Below, piece by piece: positions 36,786 to 46,472 of a stretch of 64,000 nt of DNA. The notes under the pieces are model-generated. The model was not told where the DNA came from. It saw nothing but the letters and a program-made list of their open reading frames with translations, and searched no databases. Origin of the DNA: Aquimarina acroporae. GTDB taxonomy: Bacteria > Bacteroidota > Bacteroidia > Flavobacteriales > Flavobacteriaceae. The stretch covers positions 496,001-560,000 of the forward strand of contig NZ_JALPRE010000007.1 of assembly GCF_023195925.1 (NCBI RefSeq). Direction: 5' to 3'. Position numbers and translations under genes: made by a program. The stretch's first letter is position 1. Each line of letters opens with the position of its first letter.

Positions 36786-36819
36786 AATAGCGCTGCAGGA
36801 GTAGCGCTATTTTTATTTT
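36786..36819 (+). terminator. Intrinsic terminator after the cold-shock gene
   Basis: AATAGCGCT (36786-36794) pairs with AGCGCTATT (36803-36811) around an eight-base loop, followed by TTTTATTTT. It overlaps the last codons of the convergent gene at 36813. Confidence 0.8.
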
Positions 36820-37598
36820 GTGATATTATATTTCTCAAAGAAAATATCTCTCTGAGTAATTAAATATTCAAGGATTTTTAATTGATCTTTTGTATCAGTC
36901 ATCGCAATGGTTTGTGGCTGTTCATTTATAAAATCTATAAAATCATAATACTTCGTTTCTGGAACTTCAAGAATCTCTACAATAAACTTTTCGTTATAAT
37001 GTTCTTTCATTTTTTTACTAACCACACCTGCCCCTCCTCTACTTTTCCCTCTAAACGTTCTTGAAATCAAATCTGCTACCAGGTTTAAATCGATACTAGT
37101 TTTAAGCACATTACTATTTTCTTCTAAGGCCAAATTTTTTACAGGTGATTGCGCATCATTAAATCCAGAAACTCCCATTTGTTTTAATTCAGCCGCACTC
37201 CAAAATGGTAAATTCTCTGTATACGTAGGTATTTTATGAACATCCTCTTCTATCTTTCCGGTAAGGGTATATTGAGTTACACGAATCTCATCAAGACTAT
37301 TGACCAATTGCTCCAATTCTATCTTAAAACTTTCATTCACCAAATCTTCTCCAGAAACAATATGTTGTTTCAACTCATATTGTATAGAAGAAAACGCAAT
37401 GGTATCACCTGGTTTCGCTCGTATTGCAAAATAACCTAAGTTATTGCTCACAGCACCAATTCCTTGAGTTTGATTAATAACATGAACAGCATCAACCTTA
37501 CTAGCACTGGCAATTATCTCTCCATTAAGCATTTCGATCTCTTGAGCATGTCCTAAAACAGCAAGACATAAAACAAAAATGAAAGTAATTTTTTGCAT
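36813..37598 (-). CDS. Secreted CarboxypepD_reg-like domain protein
   Basis: A 261-residue protein with a signal peptide (residues 1-18, ending LGHAQ). Residues about 20-100 resemble a carboxypeptidase-regulatory-like (CarboxypepD_reg) beta-sandwich (LNGEIIASASKVDAVHVINQTQGIGAVSNNLGYFAIRAKPGDTI in short segments), as found at the N-terminus of SusC proteins, but here without a barrel. The C-terminal half is helical and basic (LISRTFRGKSRGGAGVVSKKMKEHY). It may be an accessory for outer-membrane or cell-surface processes. Function unknown. It is monocistronic. Confidence 0.75.
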   Translation of the reverse strand: MQKITFIFVLCLAVLGHAQEIEMLNGEIIASASKVDAVHVINQTQGIGAVSNNLGYFAIRAKPGDTIAFSSIQYELKQHIVSGEDLVNESFKIELEQLVNSLDEIRVTQYTLTGKIEEDVHKIPTYTENLPFWSAAELKQMGVSGFNDAQSPVKNLALEENSNVLKTSIDLNLVADLISRTFRGKSRGGAGVVSKKMKEHYNEKFIVEILEVPETKYYDFIDFINEQPQTIAMTDTKDQLKILEYLITQRDIFFEKYNITK

Positions 37599-37686
37599 CC
37601 TATGGTTTTGGTACTTAAAGGACTTAACTATACTTTTTTAGTTGCAAAAATTAATAAGATACGTCTCGAAGAAAGTTTGAAAGCAG

Positions 37687-38136
37687 CTAGTTTAAGTTTC
37701 TTTTTTCAATAAAAAAGCGTTTTAGCAATTGCCCACATTCCTCTTGCAAAATACCGCCTTCGATTTTAGTTTTAGGGTGCAATTTTGTCCCCATAGCAGT
37801 GCAACCACGTTTTTCATCGGTAGCTCCATAAACGATACGCCCTATTTGACTCCAATACAAAGCTCCCGCACACATCTGGCAAGGCTCTAAGGTAACGTAC
37901 AACGTACATTCATTTAAATATTTCCCTCCTAAATAATTTGAAGCCGCAGTAATGGCTTGCATTTCAGCGTGAGCAGTTACGTCGTTTAGTAACTCTGTCA
38001 AATTATGAGCTCTAGCAATGATTCTATTAGCCACTACTATCACAGCACCAACAGGAACTTCATCTTTCTCAAAAGCTGTTTCTGCCTCCTGAAGGGCTTT
38101 CTTCATAAAATAGGTATCATCAAACGGGTCAAGCAT
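37687..38136 (-). CDS. tadA: tRNA-specific adenosine deaminase-type nucleoside deaminase
   Basis: A 149-residue zinc deaminase when started at the ATG at 38136. The catalytic HAE (in TAHAEMQAI) and PCxxC (in EPCQMCAGAL) motifs are present, with PVGAVIV upstream; the family converts A34 of tRNA-Arg to inosine. A longer in-frame version to 38280 exists but would overlap the divergent dxs gene and lacks similarity to any deaminase. A TAnnTTTG -7 match on this strand (TAATTTTG, 38163-38170) supports the shorter start. The first eight residues (MLDPFDDT) agree with typical flavobacterial starts. Confidence 0.92.
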   Translation of the reverse strand: MLDPFDDTYFMKKALQEAETAFEKDEVPVGAVIVVANRIIARAHNLTELLNDVTAHAEMQAITAASNYLGGKYLNECTLYVTLEPCQMCAGALYWSQIGRIVYGATDEKRGCTAMGTKLHPKTKIEGGILQEECGQLLKRFFIEKRNLN

Positions 38137-38204
38137 CGCAAATATTTTAGTAGTAAAACTAACCAAAATTATTCGTATTGTAGACAAAACATTACTTTTG
38201 CTAC

Positions 38205-39971
38205 ATGACAAAATCATTGCTTTCCAATATTCATTACCCATCAGATTTACGAAAATTATCTGAACATGATTTGCCCACAATAGCCAAACAACTTCGTGAT
38301 TTTGTCATCAATATTGTAGCTACCAAAGAAGGACACCTTGGAGCAAGTTTAGGCGTAATCGAGCTAACTATTGCACTTCATTATGTTTTTAATACTCCAG
38401 ATGATTTATTGGTTTGGGATGTTGGACACCAAGCCTATCCTCATAAAATTCTGACCGGAAGAAGAGAGATTTTTCATACAAATAGGCAGCTCGGGGGAAT
38501 AAGTGGCTTTCCCAAACGAAGTGAAAGTGAATATGATACTTTTGGTGTTGGCCATTCATCTACTTCGATTTCTGCGGTTCTAGGAATGGCAATAGCGTCA
38601 AAACTGAAAGGAAACAAAACAAAACAACATATTGCGGTTATCGGAGACGCTTCTATAGCTAGTGGAATGGCGTTTGAAGGATTAAATCATGCTGGTGTTT
38701 CAGACACCAACATGCTAGTAATTTTGAATGATAATGCCATAGGAATAGACCCCAGTGTTGGAGCGCTAAAAGAATATCTTACCAAAGCTCAAATTGGCGT
38801 TAAACCCAGAAAAAATAATATCATAGAATCTTTGAATTTTGAGTATTTCGGTCCTTTAGATGGGCATGATTTACCAAAATTGATTGAAACTCTAGAGCAA
38901 TTAAAACATATAGATGGCCCAAAGCTTTTACATATTATAACCACAAAAGGAAAAGGATTAAAGCAAGCCGAAGAGAACCAGGTCAAGTATCATGCCCCGG
39001 GAAAATTTGATGCTGCCACCGGCAACCTTATTCCTAAAGATCAAACAAATTTACCTCCAAAGTTTCAAGATGTGTTTGGCTATACGATTTTGGAGTTAGC
39101 ACATCAAAACGAAAAAATTGTTGGTATCACACCTGCAATGCCGACAGGAAGTTCATTAAAATACATGATGAAGGAATTTCCCGATCGAGCTTTTGATGTA
39201 GGTATAGCAGAGCAACATGCCGTAACTCTTGCAGCAGGAATGGCTACACAAGGCATGATCCCTTTTTGTGCAATTTATTCCACCTTTTTACAACGGGCTT
39301 ATGATCAGGTAATTCATGATGTAGCTTTACAAAATTTACCAGTAGTATTTTGCATCGATAGAGCGGGTATTGTTGGAGCAGATGGAGCAACCCATCACGG
39401 TGTATTTGACATTGCCTACCTTAATTGTATTCCCAATATGACTGTTGCTGCTCCTGGTGATGAAATTGAACTTCGTAATCTACTATATACCATTTCATTG
39501 GGAATAGAAAACCCGATTGCTATTCGCTACCCAAGAGGAAGAGGTCATATTCTAGATTGGAAACAACCTTTTCAAAAACTTGAAATCGGTAAAGGAAAAA
39601 CACTCAACCAAGGGAATGATATCGCCGTAATCTCAACAGGAACAATCGCACACAATGTATCTCGTGCTATACAAGACACAACACAAAAAATAAGCCACTA
39701 CCATTTCGGTTTTATAAAACCACTGGACACAAAGATGCTATCTGAAGTTTTAAAAAAACACCATACCGTTATAACAGTAGAAGATGGTGTGATTACTGGT
39801 GGTTTTGGAAATGTTGTTACTTCATTTGCCAACCAATACTCTTTCAACACAAAAATAATTACACTAGGTGTCCCCGATGAGTTTATACACCATGGTACTA
39901 CCGAAGAACTACATGACCTCTGCGGAATTTCTTCTGACAAAATCAAAAAAACAATCCTTGATCACCTATAA
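38205..39971 (+). CDS. dxs: 1-deoxy-D-xylulose-5-phosphate synthase
   Basis: A 588-residue thiamine-diphosphate enzyme joining pyruvate and glyceraldehyde 3-phosphate. Motifs include GHVGHQAYPHKILTGR-like VWDVGHQAYPHKI, the ThDP/Mg site GDASIASGMAFEGLNHAG, YFGPLDGHD, and in the transketolase half DVGIAEQHAVTLAAG and DRAGIVGADGATHHG. It is about 30-40 residues shorter than the E. coli enzyme, mainly through shorter loops. The usual GDGALTGG of other DXS proteins reads GDASIASG here. A -7 match TACTTTTG at 38192-38199 ends five bases before the ATG, so a leaderless message is possible. Its stop abuts that of dgt. Confidence 0.92.
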   Translation: MTKSLLSNIHYPSDLRKLSEHDLPTIAKQLRDFVINIVATKEGHLGASLGVIELTIALHYVFNTPDDLLVWDVGHQAYPHKILTGRREIFHTNRQLGGISGFPKRSESEYDTFGVGHSSTSISAVLGMAIASKLKGNKTKQHIAVIGDASIASGMAFEGLNHAGVSDTNMLVILNDNAIGIDPSVGALKEYLTKAQIGVKPRKNNIIESLNFEYFGPLDGHDLPKLIETLEQLKHIDGPKLLHIITTKGKGLKQAEENQVKYHAPGKFDAATGNLIPKDQTNLPPKFQDVFGYTILELAHQNEKIVGITPAMPTGSSLKYMMKEFPDRAFDVGIAEQHAVTLAAGMATQGMIPFCAIYSTFLQRAYDQVIHDVALQNLPVVFCIDRAGIVGADGATHHGVFDIAYLNCIPNMTVAAPGDEIELRNLLYTISLGIENPIAIRYPRGRGHILDWKQPFQKLEIGKGKTLNQGNDIAVISTGTIAHNVSRAIQDTTQKISHYHFGFIKPLDTKMLSEVLKKHHTVITVEDGVITGGFGNVVTSFANQYSFNTKIITLGVPDEFIHHGTTEELHDLCGISSDKIKKTILDHL

Positions 39972-41318
39972 TTATACCTGTAAACCTCTTATTTTTTGGA
40001 ACTTTAAGAGTGCGTTTCCATCGGTTAAACTGGCCACATATTTACAAATACCGATCAATCTAGTGTATAGGTCATCACTCTCATAATCAAAATATGTGCC
40101 TTCGGCTCGTAGAATAAGTTTATCATAATTAGACGCAGTACCTGCATTAAAATTATCTGCAGCCACACAATATCGATCTAAAAGAGTTGCAAGAATCTCA
40201 TAACCGGCAATTTCTTTTTCCGTTACTTCCTGACTTTGGTAAATTTTATCGATACTAATTTTAATAATATCACTTACCTGCGCATCATACTTACTCTTAT
40301 CGATTAAAGCTGCTTCAAAAGTTCCTGAAAGAATACCTTCTTCATTATCAATAAAAATACTTGCTGCTTCTTGTATTAAGGTATTTATAGCTAATGATCT
40401 TAGATAACTCAATCGATCTGCTGTAGTCGTAAGCTGATTATATTTAGAAATATTGATCGTATCTTTTACTAATTTTATTAAATATTCTAGTGCATATTCT
40501 TCATCTATCAAGCCTAAATTGATACCATCTTCAAAATCGATGATGGTATAACAAATATCATCTGCTGCTTCTACTAAAAATGTAAGTGGGTGGCGACTAT
40601 ACGTAACCTCTCCTCCAATTGTATGCGGCAACAATCCCATTTCCTCTGCCACATCTTTAAAAAATGCTTTTTCATTCTGAAAAAACCCATATTTTTTGTG
40701 TGCGATATGCGATGTAGGCTTTTTGGGTAATGATTCTTTGGGGTACTTCATAAAAGCCCCAAGAGTAGCATATGATAATCTTAAACCTCCTTCTACCCCT
40801 TCTCTCGATTCGGTTAAGATTTTAAATCCGTTTGCATTTCCTTCAAAATCGATCAAATCCTGATACTGCTTAGGAGTCAACAGGCTTTTGTAACGAATAC
40901 CACTTCCTGTTTTGAAGTATTCTCCTATCGCTTTTTCTCCAGAATGCCCAAAAGGAGGATTCCCGATATCGTGCGCTAAAGCTGCTGCTGCCACTATCGC
41001 ACCAAAATCATTAAACCGATACCCATGAATTGTAGCCAGATGAGGATGCTTTTCTAATACTTTTTTACCTACCACACGCCCTAGTGATCTTCCAACTACA
41101 GACACTTCTAAACTATGAGTTAGCCGAGTATGCACAAAACTAGTTTTAGATAATGGAATAACCTGAGTCTTATCCTGTAGACTTCTAAAAGCCGAAGAGA
41201 AAATAATGCGATCATAATCTACCTCAAAACCAAGGCGGGTTTCATCCTGTTCCTTGCGTAATCTTTTTGTTTTATCTCCGTATCGTTTTAGTGATAGAAG
41301 CTGTTCCCAATTCATCAT
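39972..41318 (-). CDS. dgt: Deoxyguanosinetriphosphate triphosphohydrolase
   Basis: A 448-residue HD-domain enzyme that cleaves dGTP or other dNTPs to the nucleoside and triphosphate. The N-terminus RLRKEQDETRLGFEVDYDRIIFSSAFRSLQDKTQV and the metal-binding HD motif LAHDIGNPPFGHSGE are characteristic of Dgt proteins, as is HPLTFLVEAADDICY. It may adjust dNTP pools; the nrdAB genes lie a few kilobases away but not in the same operon. Two Met codons begin the frame. Its stop codon directly abuts the dxs stop with no spacing. Confidence 0.92.
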   Translation of the reverse strand: MMNWEQLLSLKRYGDKTKRLRKEQDETRLGFEVDYDRIIFSSAFRSLQDKTQVIPLSKTSFVHTRLTHSLEVSVVGRSLGRVVGKKVLEKHPHLATIHGYRFNDFGAIVAAAALAHDIGNPPFGHSGEKAIGEYFKTGSGIRYKSLLTPKQYQDLIDFEGNANGFKILTESREGVEGGLRLSYATLGAFMKYPKESLPKKPTSHIAHKKYGFFQNEKAFFKDVAEEMGLLPHTIGGEVTYSRHPLTFLVEAADDICYTIIDFEDGINLGLIDEEYALEYLIKLVKDTINISKYNQLTTTADRLSYLRSLAINTLIQEAASIFIDNEEGILSGTFEAALIDKSKYDAQVSDIIKISIDKIYQSQEVTEKEIAGYEILATLLDRYCVAADNFNAGTASNYDKLILRAEGTYFDYESDDLYTRLIGICKYVASLTDGNALLKFQKIRGLQV

Positions 41319-41322
41319 AAAA

Positions 41323-42069
41323 TTATAATTCTAACAATGTAGTATCAAAGTAATAATAGTCCAAAGATAACACTATCAAATTATGTATGAAATGAATTAT
41401 AATACCTAACCAAAGCGTATCATATTTATGACGTAAATACCCCAATAACAATCCAAAAGGAAATATCCACAAGAGTGAAATTATCGAAAAATGAACCAAC
41501 GCAAAAATAAAGGCAGTAAGAATAATAGTTATTTTAGTACTAGTTACCTTTTGTAACTGGTTAAATAAAAAGCCTCTATACGCTAACTCCTCAAAAATAG
41601 GAGGTGTAATAGTTACGAATAAAAATGCCCAAAATAGAGAATTGGGATATAATGCATAATCTGCATACATATTATAGTTTTCAAAAAACAATTCTGAATT
41701 CACAAGTTCAATTCCATAATACACTATCACACCTGTGAAAATTGGAATAATTATAGCACCCAAATAAAGTAAAGGGTTTATTTTAGGGAAGCGATATAAC
41801 CTTATTACATTTTTAAAGTCTAACGAAACAAAACCCAAAACTATGATTGCAGATATACTTTCAATAATGATATCTATTGTTAAAGAGACTTCTTGTCGAT
41901 AAACTAAGTATGCAATGACTAGAAAAACAATTTCTACCAAATAGAAAGTAATAATAAGATTCATATCTTGTTTTGCTACAGATCCTTCCTTTTTTCCCAC
42001 CGAAACCCCACAATGAGGGCAAAAATTTGCCCTTTCTTCAATTTCCAGTTTACAAGACGAACACAACAT
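41323..42069 (-). CDS. Zinc-ribbon CPBP-family intramembrane metalloprotease
   Basis: A 248-residue membrane protein. Residues 2-20 form a zinc ribbon with two CxxC pairs (LCSSCKL and FCPHCG). The body is a CPBP (CAAX protease and bacteriocin-processing, Abi) protease with all three motifs: E160-E161-L-A-Y-R165, F189-A-L-V-H193, and H226-F-I-H-N230. Members cut within membranes and are linked to bacteriocin immunity, protein maturation or signalling; a substrate cannot be predicted. It follows by nine bases a second zinc-ribbon membrane protein, suggesting the two act together, and precedes dgt by four bases. Confidence 0.85.
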   Translation of the reverse strand: MLCSSCKLEIEERANFCPHCGVSVGKKEGSVAKQDMNLIITFYLVEIVFLVIAYLVYRQEVSLTIDIIIESISAIIVLGFVSLDFKNVIRLYRFPKINPLLYLGAIIIPIFTGVIVYYGIELVNSELFFENYNMYADYALYPNSLFWAFLFVTITPPIFEELAYRGFLFNQLQKVTSTKITIILTAFIFALVHFSIISLLWIFPFGLLLGYLRHKYDTLWLGIIIHFIHNLIVLSLDYYYFDTTLLEL

Positions 42070-42078
42070 ACAATTTTA

Positions 42079-42579
42079 TTATTCTTTCTTAGAGTTTTGT
42101 AAAGCTGAATTCACACCTTTAATTAAAAAACTAATAATGATAATCTTAACTATAATCCCTCTAAAAATAGATGCTGGCTCAACTACGACATCTGCTGCTA
42201 TTAACAAAACATATAATAGTAATGCAGATAATAAAGCCGCAAATGGCTTTTTCTGGGACCAATACGCTAAGATCAAATATATTATCGCTAAGATAATTTG
42301 AACAATGAATGTCGTAGAATCATCATTCAACAAAAATGTTATCAAACCAAAAAAGAAGGAAATTCCGGCTATCCAATAAAGTGTATTTCTTCCCGATTTA
42401 ATCCTATTTTGATCTTCTTTTACTTGATTTTTTTTCATCACCTTATTGGCGTGATATACAGATTGTTCTTTTTCTGTCCCATTTTCAGGATATCCACAAT
42501 TTGCACAAAACTTGGTTTTTCCATTAATAGGTGTATTACATTGTGAACACAATGTTTCCCTTTGGATAAGGTCTTCCAT
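42079..42579 (-). CDS. Zinc-ribbon membrane protein of unknown function
   Basis: A 166-residue protein with an N-terminal zinc ribbon (two CxxC pairs, LCSQCNT and FCANCGY, about residues 11-31), a charged linker (about 40-65), and about four membrane helices (70-155). No catalytic motif. The ribbon closely resembles that of the CPBP protease encoded immediately downstream, pointing to a shared origin or joint interaction surface. It may be an accessory or substrate of that protease. Confidence 0.75.
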   Translation of the reverse strand: MEDLIQRETLCSQCNTPINGKTKFCANCGYPENGTEKEQSVYHANKVMKKNQVKEDQNRIKSGRNTLYWIAGISFFFGLITFLLNDDSTTFIVQIILAIIYLILAYWSQKKPFAALLSALLLYVLLIAADVVVEPASIFRGIIVKIIIISFLIKGVNSALQNSKKE

Positions 42580-42661
42580 AAATAAAAATAGATTTACAAA
42601 ATGTAGGGTAGGACGACAAAAGTAGAAAAAAACTCTTACAAATAAAATGTTAAAAACGATT

Positions 42662-42700
42662 TAACAAAAAAGGGAAGCATCTTTCGAATACTTCCCTTTT
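42662..42700 (-). terminator. Intrinsic terminator of nrdA
   Basis: AAAAGGGAAG (42668-42677) pairs with CTTCCCTTTT (42691-42700) around a 13-base loop. On the minus strand it is followed by TTTTTTGTT, in the right place for nrdA, whose stop codon is at 42721. Confidence 0.85.
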
Positions 42701-42720
42701 GCCCTATATAAATCTAGGTC

Positions 42721-45183
42721 CTAAGACCCACACATTAAACAATCATCTCCTTCACCTTCCTTTGCTTGAGCAATAAGTGCCCTAAGCTCGTCTGGCGACA
42801 GTGAAGTTCCTTCTGGAGAAACCGGTTGTTGCTCTGGTTGCTCTTTTGTTGCTTGCGCTTCCATTACTTGAGCCGCAGCAACAGCCACTTTTTCTGCCTG
42901 TGGCGCCTCTTTCTTATCATTTTTAAGCGTAAACTTAATCGCATCTACCGCAGACTTCGTTCTTAAGTAGTACATTCCTGTTTTTAAACCACTCTTCCAA
43001 GCATAGAAATGCATTGAGGTAAGTTTCGCCATAGTAGCTCCTTCCATAAACAAGTTAAGAGATTGAGACTGATCGATAAAGTATCCTCTGTGACGAGACA
43101 TATCGATAATATCTTTCATACTCATTTCCCAAACTGTTTTATATAACTCTTTAAGATCTTGAGGAATAATATCTATATTTTGAATAGATCCATTCGCTCT
43201 CATAATCGCATCTTTAAGATCGTCATTCCATAATCCCAACTTCACCAAATCCTCTAACAGATGCTTATTTACTACGATAAACTCTCCTGACAATACTCGT
43301 CTGGTATAGATGTTACTAGTATATGGTTCAAACGCCTCATTATTTCCTAAAATTTGAGAAGTCGATGCTGTTGGCATTGGCGCTACCAATAACGAATTAC
43401 GCACACCATTTTTTAATACTTGCTTACGTAGTTTTCCCCAGTCCCAACGACCACTTAGTTCTTCATCTTTGATTCCCCAAAGGTTATGCTGGAACTCTCC
43501 TTTAGAAATTGGAGATCCTTCATATGTTTGGTATGGCCCGTCTGCTTTTGCTTCTTCCATAGAAGCTGTTACAGCAGCATAGTACAAGGTTTCAAAAATC
43601 TCCTGATTTAATTTTTTTGCTTCATCGCTAGTAAATGGTAAACGTAACTGTATGAATGTATCTGCCAAACCTTGCACTCCTAAACCAACAGGACGGTGAC
43701 GCATATTAGAATTTTCTGCCTCTTTTACGGGGTAGTAATTACGATCTATTACTCTGTTTAAGTTTTTGGTTACTCGTTTTGTAATTCTAAACAGTTCTTT
43801 ATGATCAAAAGCTCCATTTTTCACAAACATTGGCAATGCAATAGAAGCAAGATTACATACCGCTACCTCATCTTCACTTGTATACTCTAAAATCTCTGTA
43901 CAAAGGTTAGAAGAACGAATTGTTCCCAAGTTTTGCTGATTCGACTTACGGTTAGCAGCATCTTTATATAACATATACGGCGTACCGGTTTCGATTTGAG
44001 ATTCTAAAATTTTCTCCCAAAGTTCACGAGCCTTTATTTTTCTCCTACCTTTTCCTTCCTGCTCATAACGGATATATGTCTCTTCAAACTCATCACTATG
44101 CATATCGAATAATCCAGGACACTCATTCGGACACATTAATGTCCATTCAGCATCATCCTGCACACGCTTCATAAACAAATCTGGAATCCACATTGCATAG
44201 AACAAATCACGAGCACGCATTTCTTCTTTACCATGATTCTTTTTCAGATCTAAGAAATCGAAAATATCGGCATGCCATGGCTCTACATAAATTGCAAACG
44301 ATCCTTTTCGTTTTCCTCCTCCTTGATCTACATAACGCGCAGTATCATTATACACTCTTAGCATAGGAACAATTCCGTTTGAAGTACCATTCGTTCCAGC
44401 TATATATGATCCCGTTGCTCGAACATTATGAATAGACAATCCTATTCCTCCCGCAGATTGCGAAATCTTTGCCGTTTGTTTTAACGTATCATAAATACCA
44501 TCGATACTATCTTCTTTCATGGTTAACAAGAAACAAGAAGACATCTGTGGTTTTGGTGTTCCCGAATTAAATAGTGTTGGTGTAGCGTGCGTGAAGTATT
44601 TTTTAGACATCAATTCATAAGTCTCTATGGCCGCATCTAAATCATTGATATGAATACCAATAGAAACTCTCATCAACATATGCTGAGGACGCTCTGCTAT
44701 TTTACCGTTAATTTTAAGTAAGTAAGAACGTTCTAGTGTTTTAAAACCAAAATAATCATAGCCAAAGTCACGATTATAAATAATTGTAGAATCTAACTTT
44801 TCTTTATTTGCCATAATCACATCATATACCTCATCAGAGATTAATGGCGCTTCTTTTCCTGTTCTTGGATTCACATACTCGTACAGATCTGTTACCACCT
44901 CAGAGAATGTCTTTTTGGTGTTTTTGTGTAAGTTAGAGACAGAAATACGTGCAGCAAGTTTGGCATAATCGGGGTGAGTTATCGTCATGGTAGCTGCTAT
45001 TTCGGCTGCCAGATTATCTAATTCACTAGTAGTTACCCCATCATATAATCCTTCTATCACCCTCATTGCCACTTTTACAGGGTCAACCAGTGAGTTGAGT
45101 CCATAACATAATTTTCTTACCCTCGCGGTAATTTTATCAAACATGATTGGTTCCTTACGCCCATCTCTTTTTACTACATACAT
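42721..45183 (-). CDS. nrdA: Class I ribonucleotide reductase large (alpha) subunit
   Basis: An 820-residue protein. An ATP-cone regulatory domain (residues 1-90) is followed by the ten-stranded reductase barrel. The redox and radical cysteines align with the human numbering almost residue for residue: Cys217 in SSCFLL, Cys428 in NLCTE and Cys443 in AVCNLAS, with the catalytic Glu430. The C-terminal tail ends CLMCGS, the thioredoxin-reducible pair, after a Gln/Pro/Glu-rich linker. It converts ribonucleotides to deoxyribonucleotides. It lies 311 bases downstream of nrdB on the same strand. The eukaryote-like subclass (NrdAe) is inferred from the similarity of these motifs. Confidence 0.95.
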   Translation of the reverse strand: MYVVKRDGRKEPIMFDKITARVRKLCYGLNSLVDPVKVAMRVIEGLYDGVTTSELDNLAAEIAATMTITHPDYAKLAARISVSNLHKNTKKTFSEVVTDLYEYVNPRTGKEAPLISDEVYDVIMANKEKLDSTIIYNRDFGYDYFGFKTLERSYLLKINGKIAERPQHMLMRVSIGIHINDLDAAIETYELMSKKYFTHATPTLFNSGTPKPQMSSCFLLTMKEDSIDGIYDTLKQTAKISQSAGGIGLSIHNVRATGSYIAGTNGTSNGIVPMLRVYNDTARYVDQGGGKRKGSFAIYVEPWHADIFDFLDLKKNHGKEEMRARDLFYAMWIPDLFMKRVQDDAEWTLMCPNECPGLFDMHSDEFEETYIRYEQEGKGRRKIKARELWEKILESQIETGTPYMLYKDAANRKSNQQNLGTIRSSNLCTEILEYTSEDEVAVCNLASIALPMFVKNGAFDHKELFRITKRVTKNLNRVIDRNYYPVKEAENSNMRHRPVGLGVQGLADTFIQLRLPFTSDEAKKLNQEIFETLYYAAVTASMEEAKADGPYQTYEGSPISKGEFQHNLWGIKDEELSGRWDWGKLRKQVLKNGVRNSLLVAPMPTASTSQILGNNEAFEPYTSNIYTRRVLSGEFIVVNKHLLEDLVKLGLWNDDLKDAIMRANGSIQNIDIIPQDLKELYKTVWEMSMKDIIDMSRHRGYFIDQSQSLNLFMEGATMAKLTSMHFYAWKSGLKTGMYYLRTKSAVDAIKFTLKNDKKEAPQAEKVAVAAAQVMEAQATKEQPEQQPVSPEGTSLSPDELRALIAQAKEGEGDDCLMCGS

Positions 45184-45494
45184 ACTATCTTTTGGTTTTT
45201 TAAAACTTCCTTCCGCAGAAGAAATTGATGTTAATTTGTGTTATTATATTCCGAGTTGAAAATCAAAACTTTAGCACCTTAATTCCCCCAAATCAAGGTG
45301 TTAAACCCACCTGCTCTTCTCAACAATGATTAGAGCTTATTAACTGATCTCTAAAATTGACTTTCGTCCCTTATTCTATTTGTAATAGTTCTTTTACAGA
45401 ACATTATCAAACTGAGCTAATCTGAATTAAACAGAAGAAACGTTTTTGACTAGCTCAGAATGAATATATTATAATTCTGAAGGATTTTTAAAGA
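45184..45494. other. Intergenic region between nrdB and nrdA
   Basis: A 311-base stretch with no gene. A weak hairpin (CACCTT ... AAGGTG, about 45277-45302) and a short inverted repeat around CAGAAT ... ATTCTG (about 45449-45480) are visible. Neither looks like a strong terminator, so nrdA may have its own promoter or be partly read through from nrdB. Nothing else supported. Confidence 0.5.
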
Positions 45495-46472
45495 TTAAAA
45501 ATCGGCATCAAAACTTATTTTATTGTCTTCGGTATCTTTATTAAGCACTCCTGCTTTTTGATATTCTGAAACTCGTTTTTCGAAGAAGTTTGTTTTTCCT
45601 TGCAACGAAATCATATCCATAAAATCAAAAGGATTGGCTGTACCATATTCTTTTTCACATTCTAATTCTACCAATAATCTATCGGTTACGAATTCTAAAT
45701 ACTGAGTCATCAGTTTTGAATTCATTCCTATTAAACTTACAGGAAGAGATTCTGTGATAAATTCTCTTTCAATGTTTAGCGCATCAACGATGATTTCACG
45801 AATTCTATCTTTTGGCACTTTATTTACCAAATGTTTATTATGTAGATGTACAGCAAAATCACAGTGTACCCCTTCATCTCTAGAAATAAGCTCATTAGAG
45901 AATGTAAGACCTGGCATTAATCCTCGTTTCTTTAACCAGAATATAGAACAAAATGCTCCTGAAAAGAATATTCCTTCAACAGCAGCAAAAGCAATTAATC
46001 GCTCTGCAAAAGAATCAGATTCTATCCATTTTAATGCCCAATCGGCTTTTTTCTTTATCGCTGGAAAGTTTTCTATTGCATTAAATAATACATCTTTTTC
46101 TTTTTCATCTTTCACATAAGTATCTATAAGTAATGAATACGTTTCAGAATGGATATTCTCCATCATGATTTGAAATCCATAGAAAAACTTAGCTTCACTA
46201 TATTGTACTTCATTCACAAAGTTTTCAGCCAGATTTTCATTTACGATACCATCAGATGCAGCAAAAAATGCTAATATATGTTTGATAAAATAACGCTCGT
46301 CGTCAGTAAGCTTTGAATTCCAATCTGTAATATCCTGATGTAAATCTATCTCTTCAGCAGTCCAAAAACTAGCCTCCGATTTTTTATACCACTCCCATAT
46401 ATCATGGTGTTGAATAGGAAAAATTACGAATCGATCTTTATTTTCTTGCAAAATTGGTTCTACTACACTCAT
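45495..46472 (-). CDS. nrdB: Class I ribonucleotide reductase small (beta) subunit
   Basis: A 325-residue protein if begun at the ATG at 46472. The di-iron ligands and radical Tyr are in the expected places: Asp43 in EEIDL, Glu105 and His108 with Tyr112 in ENIHSETYS, then [10 protein letters not shown] and SRDEGVHCD. The stretch [14 protein letters not shown] and [21 protein letters not shown] resemble mammalian R2 strikingly, so this is the eukaryote-like (NrdBe) subclass known in Bacteroidota. It makes the tyrosyl radical used by NrdA. A longer in-frame start at 46535 exists; the shorter one fits family length. A DnaA-box-like cluster lies upstream. Confidence 0.94.
   Translation of the reverse strand: MSVVEPILQENKDRFVIFPIQHHDIWEWYKKSEASFWTAEEIDLHQDITDWNSKLTDDERYFIKHILAFFAASDGIVNENLAENFVNEVQYSEAKFFYGFQIMMENIHSETYSLLIDTYVKDEKEKDVLFNAIENFPAIKKKADWALKWIESDSFAERLIAFAAVEGIFFSGAFCSIFWLKKRGLMPGLTFSNELISRDEGVHCDFAVHLHNKHLVNKVPKDRIREIIVDALNIEREFITESLPVSLIGMNSKLMTQYLEFVTDRLLVELECEKEYGTANPFDFMDMISLQGKTNFFEKRVSEYQKAGVLNKDTEDNKISFDADF

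Noticed and set aside
38137..38280. A 48-codon N-terminal extension of tadA
   Set aside because: It overlaps the divergent dxs gene and both promoters, and has no deaminase-like sequence.
45184..45494. Riboswitch or structured RNA before nrdA (for example a cobalamin riboswitch)
   Set aside because: Only weak hairpins are visible, without the conserved boxes of known riboswitches.
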